DNA of 64,000 bases, taken from Chelativorans sp. (GTDB lineage Bacteria > Pseudomonadota > Alphaproteobacteria > Rhizobiales > Rhizobiaceae). Below, piece by piece: positions 55,254-63,556 of this stretch (position 1 is the stretch's first letter; every line of letters begins with the position of its first letter). Both the position numbers and the translations under genes were made by a program. Under the pieces are notes generated by a model. That model ran no database searches. It worked only from the letters and a program-made list of their open reading frames with translations, and had not been told where the DNA came from. Location of the stretch: positions 1 to 64,000 of the forward strand of contig NZ_JAPSLH010000020.1 of assembly GCF_031180965.1 (NCBI RefSeq), in the 5' to 3' direction.

Positions 55254-56335
55254 GCCGGGTGTTCATCATCGGAGCAGGCTTCATAGGCCGCGCTCACGCG
55301 GAGGCTGCCGCCCTGCTTGGAAGCGCGATCCATGTCGCCGATCCCAGCGAGGCGGCGCTGCAAGGCTTTTTGGACAAGTTCCCCGAAGCGGCCGCCTTCC
55401 CCGATGCCGACAAGATGCTATCCATTCCTGCGCACGAGGACGACGTGGTTGTGGTTGCGACCCCGCCCGTCACGCATGCGCCGCTGGCCAAGCGTGCGTT
55501 CGCTTCGGGCCGCCATGTGCTTGCGGACAAGCCGCTCGGCTTCTCCCTTGCCGACGGGCAGGAGATGCTGACGGCAGCGCGATCGGCGGGAAAGCGGCTG
55601 GGCTGTGCCAGCAACCGGTTCCTTGGCTATGCCTCGACCGAGCGAGCGCGGCAGATCGTGCAGAGCGGCGCGCTGGGCGAGATCTACCACGCCACCGTCT
55701 GTCATCGCCGCGCGAGAATGCGCAGCGGGATCGAGTATCAGCCGGAGACCCGCTGGTTCCTAGACAAGTCCCGCAGCGGCGGCGGCGTCATGATGGATTG
55801 GGGAGTCTATGACCTGACCACCTTCTTCCACGTCCTGGAACCAATCAAGGTGGAGATCCTGCAGGCGTGGATGCGAAGGCCGCCCACGGGAGCCGATCCC
55901 ACGGACGTGGTTTTCGATGTCGAGACGCATGTAGGGGCGACGCTGCGCGTCACGACGGCAGCAGCGGAGACGGTGATCGTCGATTACGAACGTGCAAGCG
56001 CCTCCCAGGGATCGGAGCGCATGATCATGGAAGTCGACGGTCTCACGCGCGCCTTGCGATGGGATTGGATTCCATGGTTGAAGGACGGCAAGGCCGATGT
56101 CGCGGTCCGCGAGGACGAGGGCGGAAAGGCCGTCGAGCAGATACAGACCTTCGATCTCTCACGCGAACAGCACTTTCATCATCGGCCCCTCAACTACTTT
56201 GTCCGGGCGCTGCAAGGCGAGCCTGTGCCGGCGCTGCTCCACTCCCGCGCAGTCTTTGGTTTTGCCGTCGTGCGGGGCATCTACGAGGTCGCGCAGGGAA
56301 GCGGCCCCCTCACATTCGAGCTGACGGATTTCTAA
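55250..56335 (+). CDS. Gfo/Idh/MocA family oxidoreductase
   Basis: 361-residue dehydrogenase. VFIIGAGFIGRAHAEAA, VVVATPPVTHAPLA, LADKPLGFS (a DKP variant of the EKP motif), and DWGVYDLTTF. Third Gfo/Idh protein in the window. Convergent with the LacI gene 4 bp away. Confidence 0.91.
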   Translation: MSRVFIIGAGFIGRAHAEAAALLGSAIHVADPSEAALQGFLDKFPEAAAFPDADKMLSIPAHEDDVVVVATPPVTHAPLAKRAFASGRHVLADKPLGFSLADGQEMLTAARSAGKRLGCASNRFLGYASTERARQIVQSGALGEIYHATVCHRRARMRSGIEYQPETRWFLDKSRSGGGVMMDWGVYDLTTFFHVLEPIKVEILQAWMRRPPTGADPTDVVFDVETHVGATLRVTTAAAETVIVDYERASASQGSERMIMEVDGLTRALRWDWIPWLKDGKADVAVREDEGGKAVEQIQTFDLSREQHFHHRPLNYFVRALQGEPVPALLHSRAVFGFAVVRGIYEVAQGSGPLTFELTDF

Positions 56336-56339
56336 TAGG

Positions 56340-57350
56340 TCAAACCTGCGGAATATTCTCGCGAAAGACGACCTGGATGCGGATCGGCGGCAGATTCGGC
56401 TGCGGCTCGCCGCGAGCCGCATGGGCGAGCAGTTCGATGGCATCACGCGCCTCGACCCGCGGGTTCTGGTCGATCACCGCATCCATCACCCGGCGCAGCA
56501 GGAACTGCCGCGAGTGCTCGGTCAACTCATGGCCGATGAAGACCACCTTGCCGGCGCACCCAGTCTCCATCAGCGCCATGGCAATGCCGCGGTTTCCGCC
56601 GCCGATGTTGTAGATCCCAGCCAGGTCCGGGTGGCGCTTGAGAAGAGCGAGGGCTTCCTGATGCATGGTTTCGACATTGTCGCGAACCTCCCGCATCTCG
56701 ACCACCTCCAGCCGGGTTTCCTCCGAGAGGAAGTGGCGAAAGCCCATCTCCCGTTCCTCATGACCGCGATAGGCGAGGCTGCCGGCGAACACCGCGATCT
56801 TGCCGGTTTCGCTCTTGATGAGGCGTGACAAAAGGAGCCCGGCCAACCGTCCGGCAGCGCGGTTGTCGATGCCCACATACCCGATCTTGGGCACGTTGGT
56901 GAGGTCCGAGACCATGTTCAGCACCGGTATTCCGGCGGCTGCGACCTGGCGGATCGCTTCCCGCACCTCGGGGAGATCCACCGCGACAACCCCAATCCCC
57001 TGCGACTTCCCCTTGAGCGAAAGAATCTGGGTCGCCAAGCCCTCCGGGTTGCTGCGGTCGAAAAAGCGGATTCGTGGCGTGACCGGTACGCGCGAATTCT
57101 CGGCGGCCCCGCGCAAATGCGATGCCAGCGTCTCGATGAAGCTGCTCTGGCCCTCCGGGAGGATGAAGTCGAGGAGAACTGGAGCCGCGACAGGCGCGGA
57201 CGCCTTGTCGAGATAGCCCGTTTCCTGAGCAACGCGCAGCACTTGCTCGCGCGTGCGCGACTTGACCCGGCCGCGGCCGTTGAGCACGCGGTCAACAGTG
57301 GTCGCGCTGACGCCCGCCATCTGCGCAATCATGGCTATGGTTGGACGCAT
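56340..57350 (-). CDS. LacI family transcriptional regulator
   Basis: 336-residue LacI repressor. HTH: PTIAMIAQMAGVSATTVDRV and LNGRGRVKSRTREQVLRVA. Sensor domain features GYVGIDNRAAGRLAGLLL, YNIGGGNRGIAMAL and VFIGHELTEHSRQFLL, similar to type 4 sugar-binding sensors. ATG 57350; the frame extends upstream but without homology. It could control the 48-56 kb cluster or the neighbouring ribose-type operon, which it follows in the same direction. Confidence 0.92.
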   Translation of the reverse strand: MRPTIAMIAQMAGVSATTVDRVLNGRGRVKSRTREQVLRVAQETGYLDKASAPVAAPVLLDFILPEGQSSFIETLASHLRGAAENSRVPVTPRIRFFDRSNPEGLATQILSLKGKSQGIGVVAVDLPEVREAIRQVAAAGIPVLNMVSDLTNVPKIGYVGIDNRAAGRLAGLLLSRLIKSETGKIAVFAGSLAYRGHEEREMGFRHFLSEETRLEVVEMREVRDNVETMHQEALALLKRHPDLAGIYNIGGGNRGIAMALMETGCAGKVVFIGHELTEHSRQFLLRRVMDAVIDQNPRVEARDAIELLAHAARGEPQPNLPPIRIQVVFRENIPQV

Positions 57351-57386
57351 TGGCTCCCGCGCATTGACACCATTCCCGACGAATTG

Positions 57387-57420
57387 TGACGGAGAATGGT
57401 GGTTTTCGCCATTCCGGTCA
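57387..57420. promoter_or_regulatory. Imperfect inverted repeat upstream of LacI gene
   Basis: TGACGGAGAATGG (57387-57399) and CCATTCCGGTCA (57409-57420) form an imperfect inverted repeat 37-70 bp upstream of the LacI ATG. Possible autoregulatory site; centre is not CG, so low confidence. Confidence 0.3.
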
Positions 57421-57548
57421 ACCGCCGGCGTGAGCAACGCGCGCATTCAGGCGTCCGGGTCAGGACGCCGAGCATCAGCGTCACCGGCTGCAGAGCCCCA
57501 ACAGGCATGGCATGCGTGAGGGGCCGATCGCCCAGGCCTGCGGGAGAA

Positions 57549-57562
57549 CTGGAGGTCTCCAG
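57549..57562. terminator. Palindrome after the ribose-type ABC operon
   Basis: CTGGAGGTCTCCAG, a perfect 6-bp-arm palindrome about 20 bp beyond the ATPase stop on the minus strand. Could be a short terminator hairpin, but no T-run follows. Confidence 0.3.
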
Positions 57563-57583
57563 CTTCTGGGCTGAGCCAAAACG

Positions 57584-58366
57584 TCAGCTTCGCCGGGCGT
57601 CCACCTCCAGTTCGTGCAGGTCGGCCCCCGTGATGATCGCCTCAACTTCCAGGATGCTCGTTCCTTCAGCCTTGATGTCGGCTACCACCGTGCCCTGGCG
57701 CATGACGACGATGCGATCCGCCACCTGGAAGACATGGTGGATGTTGTGCGTGATGTAGATCACCGAGTGGCCGGCGTCCCGCACCTCCTTGATGAAACGC
57801 AGAACTCCATGCGTCTCCTCGACACCCAAGTTGTTGGTGGGCTCGTCAAGGATGATGATCTTGGCGAAGAATTGCATCGCGCGCGAGATGGCGATCGACT
57901 GCCGCTCGCCGCCCGAAAGCGCCTTGATAGGCGCGTCGGCATCAAGGTTCTTGCGGATGCCGACGCGGCGGAGCAGGTCGGATGCCTGCCGCTTGAGCTG
58001 CGGCAGGTCGAGCGGTGCCAGCGGGCCTAGAAAGGCCGCCTTCACCGGCTCTCGGCCGAGGAACAGGTTGCGCGCAATCGAGAGATCCACGGCCAGGGAA
58101 CTGTCCTGGTGGATGGTCTCGATGCCAAGGTTCATCGCATCCCGCGGGTTCCTGATTGTGACTTCCTTGCCGTCGACGATAATCCGGCCACGGTCAATGC
58201 CATGCAGGCCGGAGATCGCCTTGATGAGGGTGGATTTTCCCGCGCCGTTGTCCCCGAGCAGCGCCACCACCTCCCCGGTATTCACGGTAAGGCTTACATC
58301 GCGCAGCGCCTGCACGCTTCCAAAGGATTTCGCGACATTCTCAAGTCTCAAAACTTCGCGCATCAT
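57584..58366 (-). CDS. Sugar ABC transporter ATP-binding protein (single-domain RbsA/FrcA type)
   Basis: 260-residue ATPase. Walker A GDNGAGKST, signature ALSGGERQSIAISRA, Walker B IIILDEPTNNLGV, switch YITHNIHHVF. Single nucleotide-binding domain as in FrcA, half of the usual RbsA. Last gene of the operon, one base after the permease stop. Confidence 0.93.
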   Translation of the reverse strand: MMREVLRLENVAKSFGSVQALRDVSLTVNTGEVVALLGDNGAGKSTLIKAISGLHGIDRGRIIVDGKEVTIRNPRDAMNLGIETIHQDSSLAVDLSIARNLFLGREPVKAAFLGPLAPLDLPQLKRQASDLLRRVGIRKNLDADAPIKALSGGERQSIAISRAMQFFAKIIILDEPTNNLGVEETHGVLRFIKEVRDAGHSVIYITHNIHHVFQVADRIVVMRQGTVVADIKAEGTSILEVEAIITGADLHELEVDARRS

Positions 58367-58367
58367 G

Positions 58368-59432
58368 TCAGGCCCTCGAAGACCGCTTTTGCATGGCCGC
58401 GTGGACGACGAGCATCACCAGGATCAAGCCGCCGACGAAGATGTTGAAGGCAAGTCCCGGCACGCCGACGAGCACGATGCCGTTGCGGATGATGCGCAGC
58501 AGGAACACGCCGATGATGGTGCCTATGATGGTCCCGCGGCCGCCGGTGAGCGCCGTGCCACCCACGACCACCATTGCAATCACCTCAAGCTCGTACTGGT
58601 CCCCTGCGACCGGGGAAGCCGAGGAGATGCGCAACGCACTGATGGTGCCGGCGAGCGCGGCGAGCAGCGAAGTCGCGATGAAGAGGCCGATCTTGACCGC
58701 GTCCGCCGGCACGCCGCGTGCAATCGCTGCGTTGCGGTTGCTGCCGATGGCCGAGATCCAGTTGCCCACCTTGGAGTAGTTGAGCACGTAGAAGGCCAGC
58801 GCGGCGAGCAGGGCGAACCAGATGATGGAAGCATGAAACCGCACCTCGCCGACATAGAAGCTGCCCGCGAGCAGCGGCTTGAGGATCGTCTCGCCGCTGA
58901 AACTGGCAAGCGGGAAGCCCTGCGTGGCAAAGAGGGTCGAGCCCCGGACCAGCAGCAGCATCGCAAGCGTGACGAGAAAGGACGAAATGCCGATCTTGGT
59001 CACGAAGAGCCCGTTCGCCAGCCCTATGACAGCCGTCAAGGCGAAGCCGACGATGAGCGCCAGGCCGAGATCGATGCCTGCATGCTGGACAAGCAGCATG
59101 GAAATAACCGGGCAGAAGGCGAAGACCGCGCCGACGGACAGATCGAATTCGCCAGCTGTGAGCAGGAGCGTCATGCCAAGGGCGATGATGCCGAGCTCGG
59201 GCAGGAAGGCGAGCAGGTTCGCCAGGTTGAGCGGCGACAGAAAGCGATCATTCGCCAGTGTGAAGAAGACGACCGCCAGGCACAGGATGATAAAGGACGA
59301 GGTCTCCGGCTTGCGCAGGAGCGCCCGCCAGCGCGTTGATTTCACCTTCGCACCCCCTGTGTCGTGATTCCGGTCGAGCAAGCGATCGGCCCGGGCGGTT
59401 CCGCCCGGGCGGGTAAGAGCATCATTCGTCAT
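58368..59432 (-). CDS. Sugar ABC transporter permease (RbsC type)
   Basis: 354-residue CUT2 permease, about nine segments. GIIALGMTLLLTAGEFDLSVG is the family signature, and AIGSNRNAAIARGVPADAVK is the ATPase-contact loop. VVGGTALTGGRGTIIGTIIG lies near the C-terminus. About 35 hydrophilic residues precede the first segment. Confidence 0.94.
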   Translation of the reverse strand: MTNDALTRPGGTARADRLLDRNHDTGGAKVKSTRWRALLRKPETSSFIILCLAVVFFTLANDRFLSPLNLANLLAFLPELGIIALGMTLLLTAGEFDLSVGAVFAFCPVISMLLVQHAGIDLGLALIVGFALTAVIGLANGLFVTKIGISSFLVTLAMLLLVRGSTLFATQGFPLASFSGETILKPLLAGSFYVGEVRFHASIIWFALLAALAFYVLNYSKVGNWISAIGSNRNAAIARGVPADAVKIGLFIATSLLAALAGTISALRISSASPVAGDQYELEVIAMVVVGGTALTGGRGTIIGTIIGVFLLRIIRNGIVLVGVPGLAFNIFVGGLILVMLVVHAAMQKRSSRA

Positions 59433-59438
59433 GGAGCA

Positions 59439-60374
59439 TCATTCGCCGTAGAGCTTCAGGATCGGCTCCACGCTGTCCTTGTCGTAGGTCTGCAGCGTGA
59501 AGATGTCATACCCGATCGGCTCGCCATTGGCGGCCATGTTGAGGAGCGCCACGGGCATGAAGCCCTGATGCGACGGATACTGCCAGAGGGCAGCATTCAC
59601 ATAGCCGGCCTTCACCGCCTGCGCTGTTTCCTTCGAATTGCCCCAACCGACCACCGGGATCGAGCCCGGCGCAGCACCCACATTGTCGAAGACGCGCTGC
59701 ACGCTGGCGGCCACGAGGTCACCCAGCGCGATCACCGCATCGACGTCGTTGGCAATCATGTATTCCGACATCTTCTGGATGACGCCGGCGGGGTCGGTGC
59801 CCGCATCGACCACGTCGTACTTGATCTTGAGCGGGTCGAAGACTTCGGCGATGCCCTCGGTCTCCAGCTGTTGGTAGCTCGCCCCAGGCACCTCGACCGG
59901 CATGAAGACGCTGTCGCCTTCCTTCACCAGGCCATTGTCGACGAGATATTTTGCCCAAATGCGGCCGGCCATCTTCAGGTCCGCACCGACATAGGCATCG
60001 CGACCCGTGGCCGGATCGTCCGTGTTGAAGAAGACGATGGGGATATTCCGTTCCTTGGCGAGTTGCACCTCTTCCATCCAGAGGCCGGGTTGCGCCGAGG
60101 TGGTGCCGATGCCATCGGGAGCGGAAGCGATCGCCGCATTGAGGGCTTCCTTCTGCACGGCAAAATCGCCGCCCGAGAAGGAGATGTTGCAGGTGACGTT
60201 GAGCTGCCGGCAGGCAGACTGCGCGCCGGCGTTCCAATCGATCCAGAAGGGATCGGATTCACCGCCATGCGACAGCAGGTAAAAGACCTTTTTTGCCTCC
60301 TGCGCCTGCGCCGCCGAATGGACGCCGCCCACCGCCAGCAGGACAGCGGCTGCGGTTAACAAGAATCGTTTCAT
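59439..60374 (-). CDS. Sugar ABC transporter substrate-binding protein (RbsB type)
   Basis: 311-residue type 4 periplasmic-binding protein. Signal MKRFLLTAAAVLLAVGGVHS ending AQAQ. Then VFYLLSHGGESDPFW, IVFFNTDDPATGRD, YVGADLKMAGRIWA and PVVGWGNSKETAQAV. GGAGGAG precedes ATG 60374. The FNTDDP motif replaces the usual FNSG/DSD ligand loops, so the ligand may not be a simple sugar. Confidence 0.93.
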   Translation of the reverse strand: MKRFLLTAAAVLLAVGGVHSAAQAQEAKKVFYLLSHGGESDPFWIDWNAGAQSACRQLNVTCNISFSGGDFAVQKEALNAAIASAPDGIGTTSAQPGLWMEEVQLAKERNIPIVFFNTDDPATGRDAYVGADLKMAGRIWAKYLVDNGLVKEGDSVFMPVEVPGASYQQLETEGIAEVFDPLKIKYDVVDAGTDPAGVIQKMSEYMIANDVDAVIALGDLVAASVQRVFDNVGAAPGSIPVVGWGNSKETAQAVKAGYVNAALWQYPSHQGFMPVALLNMAANGEPIGYDIFTLQTYDKDSVEPILKLYGE

Positions 60375-60428
60375 GATGCACTCCTCCAGTTGATCCGGGG
60401 AGTCGCGCTCCCCACCCACCAATGTTGA

Positions 60429-61199
60429 TTATTTCCGCCTGAAGACCGGGGGCCGCTTTTCCTTGAACGCCGCCCGGCCCTCCCTTGCGTCTTGGGTCGC
60501 GAAGCAGATGGTCTGCAGATCGCGTTCGTATTCGATGGCCTTTTCCAGCGGCATGGCGAACGCTGCCTTCAGGTTGAGCTTCGCCGTCTCGGCCGCGATT
60601 GGCGCGCGGCTCGCAATGGTCGCGGCGATTTCGCGCGCCCGCTTCAGGAGGTCACCTTGAGGAACCACCTCGCTCACAAGATTCCAGGCGAGCGCCTTTT
60701 CCGCCGGGATCGGATCGCCGGTCATGATCATCAGGGCCGCGTTGGACGCACCGATGGAATGTGCGAGATAAGTCGCCATGCCGCCGCCGCCGATCCAGCC
60801 GAGCTTGATCTCAGGCGCGGCGAACTGCGCATTCTGCGAGGCGATGCGGATGTCGCAGGACATCGCCGTCTCCAGCCCGCCCCCGAAGCAATAGCCGTTC
60901 ACGGCGGCGATGGAGGGCTTCAGGAGCCGGCGGATCGCGTCGCAGTAGTCCGGCCGGTTGCGGAACTGCCAGGGCGTCTCGTAGGTGTCGAGCTCGCGGA
61001 TATCGGAGCCGGCGCAGAACGCCTTTTCGCCGGCGCCCGTGACGATCACACAGCGGATCGTCTCGCTGTCGTTGCATTCCTCCACCGCCGCGACAATGGC
61101 ATCGGCCATCTCCGGCGTCACCGCATTGAGCTTTTGGGGCCGGTTGAGGGTGATGACGGCGATGTGTCCGTCAACTTCGAAGCGGATGTCCTCGGTCAT
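60429..61199 (-). CDS. Enoyl-CoA hydratase/isomerase family protein
   Basis: 256-residue crotonase-fold protein. VITLNRPQKLNAVTPEMAD, the oxyanion-hole FCAGSDIRELD, and AAVNGYCFGGGLETAMSCD, followed by FAAPEIKLGWIGGGG. The usual catalytic Glu position (family PExxLG) reads PEIKLG, present as PE. It lies one base after the stop of the binding-protein-like gene and 54 bp before the RbsB-type gene, all on the minus strand. Likely acts on the acyl-CoA made by the CoA-transferase. Confidence 0.93.
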   Translation of the reverse strand: MTEDIRFEVDGHIAVITLNRPQKLNAVTPEMADAIVAAVEECNDSETIRCVIVTGAGEKAFCAGSDIRELDTYETPWQFRNRPDYCDAIRRLLKPSIAAVNGYCFGGGLETAMSCDIRIASQNAQFAAPEIKLGWIGGGGMATYLAHSIGASNAALMIMTGDPIPAEKALAWNLVSEVVPQGDLLKRAREIAATIASRAPIAAETAKLNLKAAFAMPLEKAIEYERDLQTICFATQDAREGRAAFKEKRPPVFRRK

Positions 61200-61200
61200 G

Positions 61201-62352
61201 CTATCTCTCGCCACCCTTTGCGGGGCGGCTCTCCTCATAGAGCTTCTGGATCGTCTCGACCGCGCGCGCCGGGGCTTCGCGCTCGGCAAAGGCCTGGCGC
61301 AGATAGGCGGAGGCCTTGGTCTGGAAGGCGATATAGCCGGCATGCCGCGGCCGCACATAAGCCGCCTCCAGCGTCGCGGCCGTGCCACGATAGAAGTCGC
61401 CCCTGGCTGCGTTCACACGATCGTCCTGCCAGGCCGTGCGGCGGCTTGGCTGGCCGTCATGGAACGGTATGAACTCCCGCTGTGCCTCCTCGCCCATCAG
61501 CCAAAGGAGATGCTGCTTCAGTTCCGGCGACATCTCGCAACGGCGCGATACGCCGATGCCGGTGCCGCCGAGGGTCGATCCGGGACGGCCGCCCCTCGCA
61601 GCCCGCGGCGCATCCGAGAAGCGGATCGCATGCCCGCTCTTCGGCGCCGCGTAGTTCACGTAGCCGTAGATCAGCGGGCACAGCGCGACATCGTCATGCG
61701 CGGCCATATGGCCGAGAATGCCGATGGGATTGTTGTCATAGACACTTTTCGGGCTGCGCGATGCGAGGTCCGCCAGGAGCTCGAAGACTGCCTTGCCGGT
61801 CTCCGCCGAAACCAGCACGTCCGGGTCGCGTTCTGCCGGAGGTTCGCCGAAGGCGGTTGCCGCGGAGAGGTAGGAAAGGATCGCGTGCGGCCCGGCGAGC
61901 GACAGCGCGACCCTGCCGGTCTCGCGCGACAGGACGGCAACCTCTTCCCACGTGACCGGCACACCGCTTTCGAGAAGGTCCGGCCGCGACGCCATCACCT
62001 GTGTCGCCGCATCCAGCGGGAGTGCCCAATGCTTGCCGCCGAAGCGATAGCTGGCCAGGCAAGGGCCGATCGTCGCGCTTTCGAGTTCCGCGATTGCTTC
62101 GCTTCCGAAAACATCCTCCAGAGGCGTGAGGCAACCGGCCGCCACGGCCTCCCCGATATGCGGATGGTCGAGCACCACGAGATCATAGCGGCGGCAGAGA
62201 TCCTCGATGGGATGGGATTCAAAGCCCTCAAGCGGCTGCTTGTCCCAGTCGATGGCAAGCCCGTCCCGCTGCGGATCAAGCCGCGCGGCGGCTGCGGCAA
62301 GCGCATTGTAGCCGCGCGGGTGGTCCCAGGTGAGGGCCTCGTATCGGCGCAT
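61201..62352 (-). CDS. Solute-binding-protein family 1 homologue lacking a signal peptide
   Basis: 383-residue protein with the overall pattern of family 1 extracellular solute-binding proteins: YDLVVLDHPHIGEAVAAGCL, LTPLEDVFG, GKHWALPLDAATQVM, PVTWEEVAVL, and LLWLMGEEAQREFIP near the C-terminus. The N-terminus MRRYEALTWDHPRGYNAL goes straight into the fold; there is no hydrophobic leader or lipobox. The start overlaps the CoA-transferase stop by one base (TGATG), leaving no room for a missed leader. It therefore looks cytoplasmic, perhaps a ligand-handling or sensor protein for the CoA pathway, or a protein exported with a partner. Function unknown. Confidence 0.82.
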   Translation of the reverse strand: MRRYEALTWDHPRGYNALAAAAARLDPQRDGLAIDWDKQPLEGFESHPIEDLCRRYDLVVLDHPHIGEAVAAGCLTPLEDVFGSEAIAELESATIGPCLASYRFGGKHWALPLDAATQVMASRPDLLESGVPVTWEEVAVLSRETGRVALSLAGPHAILSYLSAATAFGEPPAERDPDVLVSAETGKAVFELLADLASRSPKSVYDNNPIGILGHMAAHDDVALCPLIYGYVNYAAPKSGHAIRFSDAPRAARGGRPGSTLGGTGIGVSRRCEMSPELKQHLLWLMGEEAQREFIPFHDGQPSRRTAWQDDRVNAARGDFYRGTAATLEAAYVRPRHAGYIAFQTKASAYLRQAFAEREAPARAVETIQKLYEESRPAKGGER

Positions 62353-63545
62353 CAGCGCTCCCCCACCGCGACGACGCCAGCGCTAGCCAGGCGGTCGATC
62401 TCGTCGTCCGGGTAGCCCGCTTCCTTCAGCACCTCCCGGGTGTGCTGGCCTGCGAGCGGCGCGCCGCGCTCCACCTTGGAGGGCGTCTTCGAAAACTTGA
62501 TGGGAAAGCCCGGCGTCTTCACCCGCCCCTCAGTCGGGTGCTCGTACTCCACAAAGGTGCCGTTGTGGGCGATCTGCGGATCCTTGATGAGATCGTCATA
62601 GCCGTAGACCGGGCCGGCCCAGATATCGGCTTCGGAGAAAAGCGACAGCCACTCGGCGGAGGTCCGCGCCGTCAGCTTCTCGCGCGTCTTGGCAAAAATC
62701 TCGTCGCGCCGGGACCAGCTGTCCACCTCGTCGTTCATGTCGAGGAAGCTTTCCTCGCCAATGATCTCGCCCAGCTTTCCGAGAGGCGGGAACGCAAGGG
62801 CGATGTAACCGTCCTTCGTTGCGAAGATACCGTAGGGCGAGCGGATGAAGACGTGGGCGTGGGGCTCGGCCGAACGCTCCTGCTTCTTGCCGCCGACCGT
62901 GAAGACGGAAAGTTCCTGCATCTGCAGCGTGGTGATGGCGTCGAGCATGTTGACCTCGACCCGCTGCCCCTCGCCGGTCCGCTCGCGGTGAAAGAGCGCG
63001 GCAAGCGCCCCCTCGAAAGCCGTGTAGGCGGCCACCGCATCGACCAGATACTGCCCTGCCGGCGTGGGCGGCTCGCCCTTGCGGCCTGCCGAAAGCATTG
63101 CGCCGGACATTGCCTGGAGCAGCAAATCCTGCCCCGGCCGGTTCACATAGGGCCCACTCTCGCCGTAGCCGGACATGGAGACGTAGACGAGCCGCGGATT
63201 AAGAGCCGAGAGCGTGTCGTAGTCGACGCCCAGCCGCTTCGCGACACCAGGGCGATAATTCTGAAGGAAGACGTCGGCCGTCTTCACCAGGTCCAGCAGG
63301 ATCTTCTTTCCGTCCTCCGACTTGAGGTCGATGGCAAGCGACCGCTTGTTGCGGTTAAGCGAGAGAAAAGAGACGTTGATCTTGTTGCCCCTCGCTCCAC
63401 CGGCCGAGACGTGACGCTGCCATTCGCCGGTGACGGGCTCCACCTTGATCACATCGGCGCCAAGATCCCCAAGCCGCTGGGCGGCAAAGGGGCCGGCCAT
63501 CGCGATGGAACAGTCGAGGACGCGGATGCCACTCAGAATTCCCAT
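62352..63545 (-). CDS. CaiB/BaiF family CoA-transferase
   Basis: 397-residue family III CoA-transferase. RVLDCSIAMAGPFAAQRLGDLGAD motif region (MAGPFAAQRLGDLGAD), VIKVEPVTGEW, NRNKRSLAIDLK, and the catalytic Asp in the SGYGESGPYVNRPGQDLLLQ segment. C-terminal FSKTPSKVERGAPLAGQHTR is standard. Moves CoA between a carboxylic acid and an acyl-CoA donor. It follows the SDR gene by 11 bp in the same operon. Confidence 0.94.
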   Translation of the reverse strand: MGILSGIRVLDCSIAMAGPFAAQRLGDLGADVIKVEPVTGEWQRHVSAGGARGNKINVSFLSLNRNKRSLAIDLKSEDGKKILLDLVKTADVFLQNYRPGVAKRLGVDYDTLSALNPRLVYVSMSGYGESGPYVNRPGQDLLLQAMSGAMLSAGRKGEPPTPAGQYLVDAVAAYTAFEGALAALFHRERTGEGQRVEVNMLDAITTLQMQELSVFTVGGKKQERSAEPHAHVFIRSPYGIFATKDGYIALAFPPLGKLGEIIGEESFLDMNDEVDSWSRRDEIFAKTREKLTARTSAEWLSLFSEADIWAGPVYGYDDLIKDPQIAHNGTFVEYEHPTEGRVKTPGFPIKFSKTPSKVERGAPLAGQHTREVLKEAGYPDDEIDRLASAGVVAVGER

Positions 63546-63556
63546 GTATTGACCTT

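Noticed and set aside
57789-59339. 516-codon plus-strand frame
   Set aside because: Antisense to the ribose-type ATPase and permease; acidic/basic low-complexity translation.
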